The translations under genes and the position numbers were made by a program. The notes beneath the pieces are model-generated. The model saw nothing but the letters and a program-made list of their open reading frames with translations, was not told where the DNA came from and searched no databases. DNA of 12,710 nt, taken from Flavobacteriaceae bacterium (GTDB taxonomy: Bacteria; Bacteroidota; Bacteroidia; Flavobacteriales; Flavobacteriaceae). The DNA lies in assembly GCA_020347545.1 (NCBI GenBank), contig CP070731.1:1946118-1958827 (forward strand). Direction: 5' to 3'. This document shows, piece after piece, positions 6,018 through 12,710 of the stretch. Position 1 is the first letter of the stretch. Each line of letters starts with the position of its first letter.

Positions 6018-7445
6018 ATGAATAAAACAATTCTTAATCTTTATAAAGATCTTCGCCTTGGATTTGGATTTGACCCAACTTTGAAGCAGGATCAGCTGTT
6101 GAAAAACTTATCAGAATTTATTCTTAACGGTAAGCGATTTAGTCTGTTCCTTATCAAGGGATACGCCGGAACCGGAAAAACAACGGTCATTAGTGCTTTG
6201 GTTAACCGTCTGGGTTCTTCAGGTTATAAATCTGTTTTACTGGCGCCGACCGGAAGAGCCGCCAAGGTGATGAGTGCCTATTCGGGAAAAACTTCATTGA
6301 CCATTCATAAAAAGATTTACTACCCAAAGAATGAGCCCGGGTCCGGATTAAGTTTTACGCTTCAGCAAAACAAGCATCGAAACACGGTTTTTGTCGTAGA
6401 TGAAGCTTCAATGATTCCTGACGGAAGCATCGATGGGAATATGTTTGGTAATCGATCCCTGCTACTTGATTTAATGACCTATGTGTATTCCGGTAAGAAC
6501 TGTAAATTGATTTTAGTGGGTGATACGGCTCAGCTGCCTCCGGTAAAAACTGATATGAGTCCTGCACTGGATACAGCCCATCTGGAATCCGCTTTCAGCA
6601 TGGAGGTTCACACAATTGAGCTTGATGAAGTGATGCGGCAGCACAGCGAATCAGGCATTTTATTTAACGCCTCAAGAATTAGGGATTATTCGTCTCAAAA
6701 TCGCCTCAATGAGTTTAAATTTAATATTGATTTCCATGACATTCAACGGTTAACGGATCGCTATGACATACAGGACGCAATTTTTTCAGCTTACAGTGAA
6801 GACCTGGAAAAAACAGTGTTTATAGTCCGATCGAATAAAAGGGCTAATTTGTACAACCAGGAAATCAGAAACAGTGTTCTGGGATATGACAGTGAAATTG
6901 CTTCCGGAGATTATGTCATGGTGGTAAGAAACAATTACTTCTGGCTCAAAGACGCTCCCAAAGTAGGGTTTATTGCCAACGGGGATATTTGCGAGGTACT
7001 TGAAATTTTCCGTTTTAAGGATCTATATGGTTTTCGTTTTGCAGAGGTAAAGGTGCGCCTTGTGGACTACGATGATCAGCCGCCATTTGAGACAGTTTTG
7101 CTGCTTGACACCCTACATAGCAACAGTCCGTCACTCACAATGAATGAAGGTAATGAATTGTTTCAGGCTGTAGCCGAGGATTATGCAGATGAAAGATCCA
7201 AGTACAAAAGATTGCAACTCATCAAATCAAATAAATATTTTAATGCCCTTCAGGTTAAGTTTTCCTATGCACTGACTTGTCACAAAACACAGGGAGGTCA
7301 ATGGGAGAACGTTTTTATAGAACAGCCCTATTTGCCCGATGGAGAAGATAATTCTTATCTTAGATGGCTCTATACGGCCGTTACCCGAGCTCAGAAAAAA
7401 TTATTTCTAATAGGTTTTAAGGAAACATACTTTGAAGATTCGTAA
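6018..7445 (+). CDS. RecD/Pif1-like ATP-dependent DNA helicase (superfamily 1B)
   Basis: A 475-residue ATP-dependent helicase with the full set of superfamily 1B motifs: Walker A GYAGTGKTT (48-56), Ia LAPTGRAAK (75-83), Walker B VVDEAS (126-131), motif III LVGDTAQLPPV (166-176), motif IV around DEVMRQ (203-208), motif V YALTCHKTQGGQW (417-429) and motif VI YTAVTRAQKKL (452-462). The C-terminal part is a UvrD_C_2-type domain. It is shorter than RecD2 (usually more than 700 residues) and lacks that family's long N-terminal extension, so it belongs to the short Bacteroidota form often labelled exodeoxyribonuclease V or AAA ATPase. It probably unwinds DNA 5' to 3' in repair or recombination. No RecB or RecC partner is nearby. 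Its last 14 bases overlap the next gene. Confidence 0.9.
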   Translation: MNKTILNLYKDLRLGFGFDPTLKQDQLLKNLSEFILNGKRFSLFLIKGYAGTGKTTVISALVNRLGSSGYKSVLLAPTGRAAKVMSAYSGKTSLTIHKKIYYPKNEPGSGLSFTLQQNKHRNTVFVVDEASMIPDGSIDGNMFGNRSLLLDLMTYVYSGKNCKLILVGDTAQLPPVKTDMSPALDTAHLESAFSMEVHTIELDEVMRQHSESGILFNASRIRDYSSQNRLNEFKFNIDFHDIQRLTDRYDIQDAIFSAYSEDLEKTVFIVRSNKRANLYNQEIRNSVLGYDSEIASGDYVMVVRNNYFWLKDAPKVGFIANGDICEVLEIFRFKDLYGFRFAEVKVRLVDYDDQPPFETVLLLDTLHSNSPSLTMNEGNELFQAVAEDYADERSKYKRLQLIKSNKYFNALQVKFSYALTCHKTQGGQWENVFIEQPYLPDGEDNSYLRWLYTAVTRAQKKLFLIGFKETYFEDS

Positions 7446-8691
7446 TTATTTATTTGGTTTGACCCTTTTGCTTTTGACCGGTTGTTCGGTTTCTAAGAAA
7501 ATTGAAAAAGAACTAGCTTCAAATGCAAGGGAAAATTCATTTTTTCAGGGCGTTTTTGTTGCTGAAGCGGAAAGTGGTAAGATTCTCATTAATCACAATG
7601 GACACAAATATTTTACACCAGCGTCGAACGTCAAAATTTTCACGTTATATACGGCCCTAAAGGAAATAAAGGATACGATCCCTATTTTTGATTACGCACT
7701 CACAAAAGATTCACTGATTGTCAGAGGCACCGGACACCCCTTGTTTCTTGTGGATTCTTTGAGTGACAGGGCTTTGCTTTTTTTGAAGAACAGCGAGAAA
7801 AGGCTGTATCTGGCAGATTTATCAATTCAGGACGCTATTTATGGACCGGGATGGTCCTGGGAGGATTATGCGTATTACTATATGCCTGAAAGAAATATTT
7901 TTCCGATGTATTCCAATCTGCTGACGGTTAACAAAAAGGGTGATGACATAAAGGTTGTACCTGAGTTATTGAGTGAAAGATTGAATTTTACGGGTCAGTC
8001 CTCAATAACAAGGGAACCGGAGGACAATACTTTTTATTTGCCCGCTCAGGGTGATTATGAGAAGTCAGTTCCGTTAAAGACTTCAATGCAGCTTTCTGCT
8101 GATATGTTGGGTGAGGCTTTGGTCAAGAAAGTAATTTTGGTTCCAGAGAGCAATAAACGAGAATATGTAGCCTTTAAAGAAGTTTCCAATGATACTTTAT
8201 TGAAACGAATGATGTATGATTCTGATAATTTTATCGCCGAACAATTATTGTTGCGGATTGGGCATGAGGCAACAGGGTCCTACAATTCGAAGGAAGCTAT
8301 AAATTACTGTTTAAAGAATCTATTGAGTGATATTCCTCAACATCCGCGATGGGTAGATGGTTCAGGCTTGTCCAGGTATAATCTGTTTAGTCCGAGGAGC
8401 CTTGTTTATGTATTGCAAAAACTTTATCACGAAACGCCTTCAGAAAAACTTTCAAACTACTTTCCGGAAGGCGGGAAATCAGGAACATTGAAAGATGATT
8501 TTATTGGACAAAATTATATAAGGGCCAAGTCAGGTACCCTTTCAAATAATTATTCTCTTTCGGGCTATTTAACAACTAAAAAGGGGACCGTTCTGGTATT
8601 TAGTTTTATGAATAATCACTACCAGGGAAGTTCAGGAGATCGAAAAAGAATGATGTCAGCATTTTTTAAGGAGCTGTATGAAAACTACTAG
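7432..8691 (+). CDS. dacB: D-alanyl-D-alanine carboxypeptidase/endopeptidase, PBP4 family (peptidase S13), lipoprotein
   Basis: A 419-residue low-molecular-weight penicillin-binding protein that trims or cleaves peptide cross-links in peptidoglycan. The three active-site motifs are present: SNVK with nucleophile Ser65 and Lys68, SDN at 264-266, and KSGTL at 366-370. The N-terminus is a lipoprotein signal (KIRNYLFGLTLLLLTGC) with lipidated Cys18, so the enzyme is probably anchored to a membrane facing the periplasm. The start is TTG 7432: an in-frame TAG at 7411 closes the frame upstream, no ATG is near, and only this start keeps the signal peptide intact. AAGGAAA at 7419-7425 may serve as ribosome binding site. 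The gene overlaps the helicase by 14 bases, so the two are co-transcribed and probably coupled. The gene symbol is by family only. Confidence 0.9.
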   Translation: MKIRNYLFGLTLLLLTGCSVSKKIEKELASNARENSFFQGVFVAEAESGKILINHNGHKYFTPASNVKIFTLYTALKEIKDTIPIFDYALTKDSLIVRGTGHPLFLVDSLSDRALLFLKNSEKRLYLADLSIQDAIYGPGWSWEDYAYYYMPERNIFPMYSNLLTVNKKGDDIKVVPELLSERLNFTGQSSITREPEDNTFYLPAQGDYEKSVPLKTSMQLSADMLGEALVKKVILVPESNKREYVAFKEVSNDTLLKRMMYDSDNFIAEQLLLRIGHEATGSYNSKEAINYCLKNLLSDIPQHPRWVDGSGLSRYNLFSPRSLVYVLQKLYHETPSEKLSNYFPEGGKSGTLKDDFIGQNYIRAKSGTLSNNYSLSGYLTTKKGTVLVFSFMNNHYQGSSGDRKRMMSAFFKELYENY

Positions 8692-8738
8692 AATTTATTT
8701 TTTAATAAAGCTTTCTCACAGAATGTTCGATACTTTAA

Positions 8739-8756
8739 AATCATTCATAAATGATT
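8739..8756. terminator. Weak hairpin between convergent genes, possible terminator
   Basis: AATCAT (8739-8744) and ATGATT (8751-8756) can form a six-base stem with a six-base loop, located just after the PBP4 gene and overlapping the acyl-CoA ligase stop codon. A short T-rich tract follows on either strand. The stem is AT-only apart from one G-C pair, so it would be unstable. It is listed because its position between convergent genes fits a bidirectional terminator. Confidence 0.25.
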
Positions 8757-10384
8757 CTTTCCTCTGCATCGAACCAGGATCTGTACATGGGTAAATGTAT
8801 TTTTTCAACCTGAGTCCTTTTTATTTTCAAGGTTGGTGTCAAAAGGCCGTTTTCCACAGACCAGTCCTCTTTCATGATGACTGCCTTTTCGATTTTTTCA
8901 TGTTTTTCAAGCTTAGGATTTATTTCAAGTATTGATTGAAGTAAACTCTCGTTAAGCTCTGATTTACTTTTTAATTTACCTAGTTCAGAAGGTATTACCA
9001 GCATAATAGGTTGAGGAATTCCCATACCTACAATACAGACCTGGCCAATGTCCGTATTTCTGGAAAGTTCCAGCTCAATCGGGGCCGGAGAAATGTATTT
9101 ACCTTTATCCGTTTTGAACTGATCTTTGGCCCTTCCTGTAATTGTGAGGTATCCGTCATGGTCATATTCTCCTATGTCACCGGTTCTTAGGTAGCCATCC
9201 TCATCAAATGTCTTAGCTGTTTCTTCAGGGTTTTTGAAATATCCCAGCATTAAGGAGTTGTTTTTAACACAAATTTCCCCGATTTCGGATAATTTGGCTT
9301 TGGCACCATGGGTAAACTTTCCTACGGTTCCAATTTTGTTTCTTCCTGGAAGATTGCAATGGGAAATGATACAGTCCTCGGTCATTCCATAAGCCTGAAT
9401 TATTTCAATTCCCAGTTTTTTGTACCATTTCATAATGTTTACAGACAAGGGTGCAGCTCCTGAAGCGATATATTTAGCTTTGGATAGCCCAAGTTTTGAT
9501 TTTATCTTCTTCTTTAGAACGTTATTTAAAATCGGAATATTAAGCAGTATATTCAGTCTTTTCTGAGGAATTCCTTCCAGTATTTTTTCCCTGAACTTCG
9601 CATAGATTCTTGGGACTGCAAAAAACAAATCGGGTTGAGTTGCTTCTAAATCTTTAGGAAAAGTCTCTATGGAGTCCGGAAAGGACAATTGTCCTCCCAT
9701 ATAAATAGCAGAAGTTTCCAGGCCTACTCTTTCAGCAATATGTGAAAGGGGGAGGTAGGAGAAATATCTGGGATGCTCAACCACGGATAGCGTTTTGAAT
9801 AAATTGTAGGCTGCATTTGCAAAATTTTCATGACTGTGCATAACCCCTTTCGGATTTCCTGTAGTCCCCGAGGTGTAAATAATTGTTATCAAATCTTTGG
9901 GGTCCGGGAGATTTACGTCTTGCAAGGGTTGGTTTCGGCTTGTCAGGGATTCCCAGGTTTCTTCTTCAACGATATCGTATTTTTCGATGCTGATTTTCGG
10001 GATGTTCTTAAAGGCATTTTTCTGAGACTCCCAATTATCTAATTTACCTAAAATAAGCATTTTAGATTCGCTATGTTCTACAACTGGTTGAATAGATTCT
10101 TCATTGAGGGTAGGGTAGAGCGGTACCGAAACATGGCCGCTCATCATGATCGCAAGATCGGCTAAAACCCAATAGTCACAGTTTCGTGATAACAATGCAA
10201 TGTTACTTTGTGGTGGAAAATTCTTTTTTCCAATGGCGGTCGCCATCTTCCTTATTTCCTGTCCACTTTCTTTAAAACTCCAGGTATCTGTTTTTCCTTT
10301 GTGAAACTGTTTTAAGAAAATATGATCTGGGCAAGCTTCTTCCCAGTGAAGAAAGGCTTCAAGAGGTGATTTAAATTGTTTCAT
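8741..10384 (-). CDS. Long-chain fatty acid-CoA ligase (AMP-forming)
   Basis: A 547-residue adenylate-forming enzyme that activates a fatty acid with ATP and joins it to coenzyme A. Motifs in order: phosphate-binding loop YTSGTTGNPKG (170-180), YLPLSHIAERV (210-220, typical of long-chain acyl-CoA synthetases), AYGMTED (331-337), YLRTGDIG (398-405), GRAKDQFKTDKGKYI (417-431) and the C-terminal catalytic lysine region LTPTLKIKR (515-523, Lys520). No transmembrane segment is seen; it is probably cytosolic or membrane-associated. ATG 10384 is preferred over an in-frame TTG at 10399 because MKQFKSPLEAF is the usual type of start. The length is somewhat under that of E. coli FadD. It lies 73 bases downstream of miaA on the same strand and may be read from that promoter. 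Exact chain-length preference cannot be told. Confidence 0.92.
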   Translation of the reverse strand: MKQFKSPLEAFLHWEEACPDHIFLKQFHKGKTDTWSFKESGQEIRKMATAIGKKNFPPQSNIALLSRNCDYWVLADLAIMMSGHVSVPLYPTLNEESIQPVVEHSESKMLILGKLDNWESQKNAFKNIPKISIEKYDIVEEETWESLTSRNQPLQDVNLPDPKDLITIIYTSGTTGNPKGVMHSHENFANAAYNLFKTLSVVEHPRYFSYLPLSHIAERVGLETSAIYMGGQLSFPDSIETFPKDLEATQPDLFFAVPRIYAKFREKILEGIPQKRLNILLNIPILNNVLKKKIKSKLGLSKAKYIASGAAPLSVNIMKWYKKLGIEIIQAYGMTEDCIISHCNLPGRNKIGTVGKFTHGAKAKLSEIGEICVKNNSLMLGYFKNPEETAKTFDEDGYLRTGDIGEYDHDGYLTITGRAKDQFKTDKGKYISPAPIELELSRNTDIGQVCIVGMGIPQPIMLVIPSELGKLKSKSELNESLLQSILEINPKLEKHEKIEKAVIMKEDWSVENGLLTPTLKIKRTQVEKIHLPMYRSWFDAEERIIYE

Positions 10385-10457
10385 TACTGATCGATACAAG
10401 TTTTGTGATTACAAGATAGAGAAATTCCGTTAGAAATTATCCGTAGAAAAGGTTTGG

Positions 10458-11369
10458 TTAGGGATTCACTTTTATTGATAGAAAATCTTTGATTTGACTT
10501 ATATCTGTAGTATGGTCAAACCAAGTGATATCTTTGTCCCTTCTGAACCAGGTACCTTGTCTTTTAGCAAACCTCCTTGTGTTTTTTTTAATTTCTTCAA
10601 TAGCAAATTCCAAATTGATTTTCCCGTCAAAGTACTCGAACAATTCTCTGTAACCCACAGTTTGCAGAGCATTTAGATGTCTGTGCTGGTATAAACCGCG
10701 GGCTTCATCCACCAAGCCCGATTTAATCATGGCATCAACTCTTTGATTTATTCTGTCATATACCACCTCGCGGTCTGCCGAGATTCCAATTTTTATATTC
10801 TGGAAAGGCCTTTGTTTTTTGCTGATGCCTATGAAATGTGAAAAAGGTTTACCCGAACCAATACAAATTTCGAGGGCCCTGATCAATCTTTGTTTATTCT
10901 CGAGATCGATTCGATCATAGGACTTAGGATCTAATTTCTTTAATTCCTCCTGAAGGGTTGCAATACCTTCATTTTCCAATCGGGTATTTAGCATTGTTCT
11001 TATCCCAGGATCCGTTTTTGGAAATTCGTCCAGACCTTTGGTAACAGCGTCTACATAAAGTCCACTACCTCCAACCATAATTACCGTATCATATGTAACA
11101 AAGAGCTCAGAAAGCAGATGTATGGCGTCTCTTTCAAACGCACCAACGCTGTAGTCCTCTAAAATCGACCTGTTTTGAATGAAATGATGCTTTACTGCCT
11201 TAAGTTCTTCTTCAGAAGGGACTGCCGTTCCAATTGTCATTTCCTTATAAAATTGTCTGGAATCACAAGAAATGATTTCTGTCTGGAATGCTTGCGCCAA
11301 AAGAATGCTCAATCTGGTTTTTCCAATTCCTGTGGGTCCGACTATGGTAATCAGGGTTTTCGATTTCAT
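10458..11369 (-). CDS. miaA: tRNA dimethylallyltransferase MiaA
   Basis: A 303-residue enzyme that transfers a dimethylallyl group to N6 of A37 in tRNAs that read codons starting with U. The P-loop is GPTGIGKT (11-18), followed by the tRNA-binding segment SCDSRQFYKEM (34-44) with the catalytic-type Asp36. GGSGLYVDAV (100-109) belongs to the prenyl-donor pocket. RLIRALEI (161-168), TVGYRE (237-242) and NTRRFAKRQGTWFR (263-276) are further family signatures. The length is normal and the ATG is unambiguous. It precedes the acyl-CoA ligase on the minus strand. The 126 bases between it and the divergent secreted-protein gene (11370-11495) contain only a near-match -7 element for miaA (TACTTTTA) and no structure I could support. 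Confidence 0.96.
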   Translation of the reverse strand: MKSKTLITIVGPTGIGKTRLSILLAQAFQTEIISCDSRQFYKEMTIGTAVPSEEELKAVKHHFIQNRSILEDYSVGAFERDAIHLLSELFVTYDTVIMVGGSGLYVDAVTKGLDEFPKTDPGIRTMLNTRLENEGIATLQEELKKLDPKSYDRIDLENKQRLIRALEICIGSGKPFSHFIGISKKQRPFQNIKIGISADREVVYDRINQRVDAMIKSGLVDEARGLYQHRHLNALQTVGYRELFEYFDGKINLEFAIEEIKKNTRRFAKRQGTWFRRDKDITWFDHTTDISQIKDFLSIKVNP

Positions 11370-11495
11370 GGCTGTAAAAGTAACTAATTTAACCCATTGT
11401 CTTGTAGTTTTTAAGCTTCGAGAAATACCGATTTCAAGAAAATATTTTGACTTAATATTCGTTAAGTAATAGTTGATTCCATATCAATTTACACT

Positions 11496-12710
11496 ATGAA
11501 GGAGAAATTAATGCTTTTCTTGGTCGTATTGTTACAGTTTCTGAATTCTAATGCACAGGAAATTCAGTTAACAGGGAATGGCATTGTCATCAATGTGGAT
11601 GGCAGTAACATCCCTAATTCCCAAGACGGCACATTGTTTCCCGAAACTCTTGTTTTAAGCAGCTCGACAAATTCATTTACGCTTACTAATTTAAGCAACA
11701 AAAAAATTCATATCGATAGGATCCGCTTTGATAATTCAGATTTTTATGTTCCGGATGACGGACATTTACATAATATAAAGAGTGGGGCCTCATCGACTTT
11801 TGACGTTTTTTTTCAACCGAGTTCAGATGGATTAAAGGCGGCTAAGGCAGCTATTGAAGTCACAATGGGAAGGAACAAGAAGACTTTTACATTGAACGTT
11901 GAGGGAGCCGGAGTCGAAAACGACGGAGGCCAGGGAGCTATTATGATCTCACAATATTATAATTCGAGCAGCAAAACCTGGATCGAGGTAAAAAACACTT
12001 CTGATTTTTTGATTAAGGAAAAGCAATATGTACTGGCCTATTATAAGTCCTCAGACGATCTCAATGAAGAACCAAAAAGAAACCAGATAATTGAAATTGA
12101 TGCCTTGCAACCTAAGGCCGTAAGGGTTTATAAATTTAAAGGAAGCCTTGTAGGCAAGGAATTAATAGTGCTATCCACAGATAAGAAAAAGGAATGTTAT
12201 GAGAAACGAGTTGATATCATTGGAGGACAATTCGATTGGGGGAAAGATCTGTCTTTGACCAAAGGAGGATGTGCCTCTGAAAATTCTCATTTTGAATTCA
12301 ATTCGGAAGACTGGATAGATTTGAGCAATTCAGAAGTAGATGATGCTTCCCCACTTCAAAACATTCACTTGGGTACATATGACCTGGGAGATATTGTATG
12401 GAATGGTTCCAACTGGTCCAATAATAATCTTCCCGACAGGTCCAGAATCACCATAATTGAAGGTAATTATCAAGACATTTTAGGAAATATTGAAGCCTGT
12501 GACCTGATTGTGAACGGACAACTGGATTTTGCTTCCGGGAGTCTGAATAATACTGAATCCCGTTCTGTTGTAGTTTACAGGAATCTTGAAATTTCTGAGG
12601 CTGGATCATTTGAAATAGGAGATAAGCAATCCCTGGTCATGTATGATAATCAGGCGGAAATCAAAGGAACAATTGTCAAATATGAAAATTCTACGACTTT
12701 AAATAATTCA
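11496..12710 (+). CDS. Large secreted protein with choice-of-anchor-D-like domain, N-terminal part (truncated by window edge)
   Basis: Translation from ATG 11496 is open for 405 codons to the right edge without a stop. Residues 1-20 are a signal peptide ending in NSNA, with likely cleavage before QEIQL. Residues about 22-140 resemble an ASH/choice-of-anchor-D immunoglobulin-like domain: FTLTNLS (61-67), then SGASSTFDVFFQPSSDG (96-112) and a closing strand ending in GAG. Residues about 147-230 begin with IMISQYYNSSSKTWIEVKN and look like a lamin-tail-type beta domain. From about 300 the pattern WNGSNWSNNNLP, then TIIEGNY, then short strand repeats with Gly resembles the beta-helical stretches of flavobacterial surface proteins. 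Such proteins usually end in a type IX secretion signal, which cannot be checked here. AAGGAG lies at 11499-11504, inside the gene just after this ATG, so a start at ATG 11511 (residue 6) is possible. Function is unknown; surface structure or adhesion is an inference. Confidence 0.8.
   Translation, partial: MKEKLMLFLVVLLQFLNSNAQEIQLTGNGIVINVDGSNIPNSQDGTLFPETLVLSSSTNSFTLTNLSNKKIHIDRIRFDNSDFYVPDDGHLHNIKSGASSTFDVFFQPSSDGLKAAKAAIEVTMGRNKKTFTLNVEGAGVENDGGQGAIMISQYYNSSSKTWIEVKNTSDFLIKEKQYVLAYYKSSDDLNEEPKRNQIIEIDALQPKAVRVYKFKGSLVGKELIVLSTDKKKECYEKRVDIIGGQFDWGKDLSLTKGGCASENSHFEFNSEDWIDLSNSEVDDASPLQNIHLGTYDLGDIVWNGSNWSNNNLPDRSRITIIEGNYQDILGNIEACDLIVNGQLDFASGSLNNTESRSVVVYRNLEISEAGSFEIGDKQSLVMYDNQAEIKGTIVKYENSTTLNNS

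Noticed and set aside
6355..6567. Minus-strand open frame inside the helicase gene.
   Set aside because: It is antisense to the Walker B and motif III region of the helicase. The translation has no plausible features.
9830..11469. Plus-strand open frames at 9830-10042, 10494-10676, 11175-11387 and 11272-11469.
   Set aside because: All are fully or mostly antisense to the acyl-CoA ligase or miaA. The part of the last one that extends into the intergenic gap has no domain or start-site support.
1..12710. Signs of mobile elements, defence islands or recent transfer.
   Set aside because: No transposase, integrase, phage or nuclease-toxin genes, terminal repeats or tRNA ends were seen. Base composition and gene style look even throughout.

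Overview
The window looks like chromosomal DNA from a member of the Bacteroidota, most probably a marine Flavobacteriaceae-type bacterium. The DNA is AT-rich and classical Shine-Dalgarno sequences are scarce. Several gene starts lie just downstream of the Bacteroidota-type -7 element TAnnTTTG. The gene content is typical of the group: 2TM-domain proteins, DUF2141, DUF3822, a LytS-type kinase with a LytTR regulator, and a large secreted protein with a choice-of-anchor-D-like domain. No rRNA, tRNA, CRISPR array, insertion sequence or phage gene was seen. No gene-free stretch exceeds 300 bases.

Layout. (1) Bases 1-283, minus: the N-terminal part of an ECF sigma factor running off the left edge, with a near-perfect promoter at 345-374. 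(2) Bases 477-3665, plus: a tightly packed cluster encoding a secreted DUF2141 protein, a four-helix membrane histidine kinase with a 2TM domain fused at its C-terminus, two free-standing 2TM proteins and a LytTR response regulator. (3) Bases 3679-5772, minus: an overlapping three-gene operon of a two-helix membrane protein, a DUF3822 protein and RsmD (16S rRNA guanine methyltransferase), converging on the regulator. (4) Bases 6018-8691, plus: a RecD/Pif1-like helicase overlapping a lipoprotein of the PBP4 (peptidase S13) family that starts with TTG. (5) Bases 8741-11369, minus: miaA (tRNA dimethylallyltransferase) followed by a long-chain acyl-CoA ligase. (6) Bases 11496-12710, plus: the first 405 codons of a large secreted protein that runs off the right edge.

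How the genes work together. The kinase, the 2TM proteins and the regulator most likely form one membrane signalling unit: kinase and LytTR regulator are a classic pair, and three related 2TM modules sit between their catalytic parts. The rest is mainly housekeeping (rRNA and tRNA modification, DNA helicase, peptidoglycan trimming, fatty-acid activation). Operon links here are physical and do not imply a shared pathway. The least understood items are the triple 2TM array with its kinase fusion and the membrane protein/DUF3822 pair. I found no clear evidence of a defence or mobile system.
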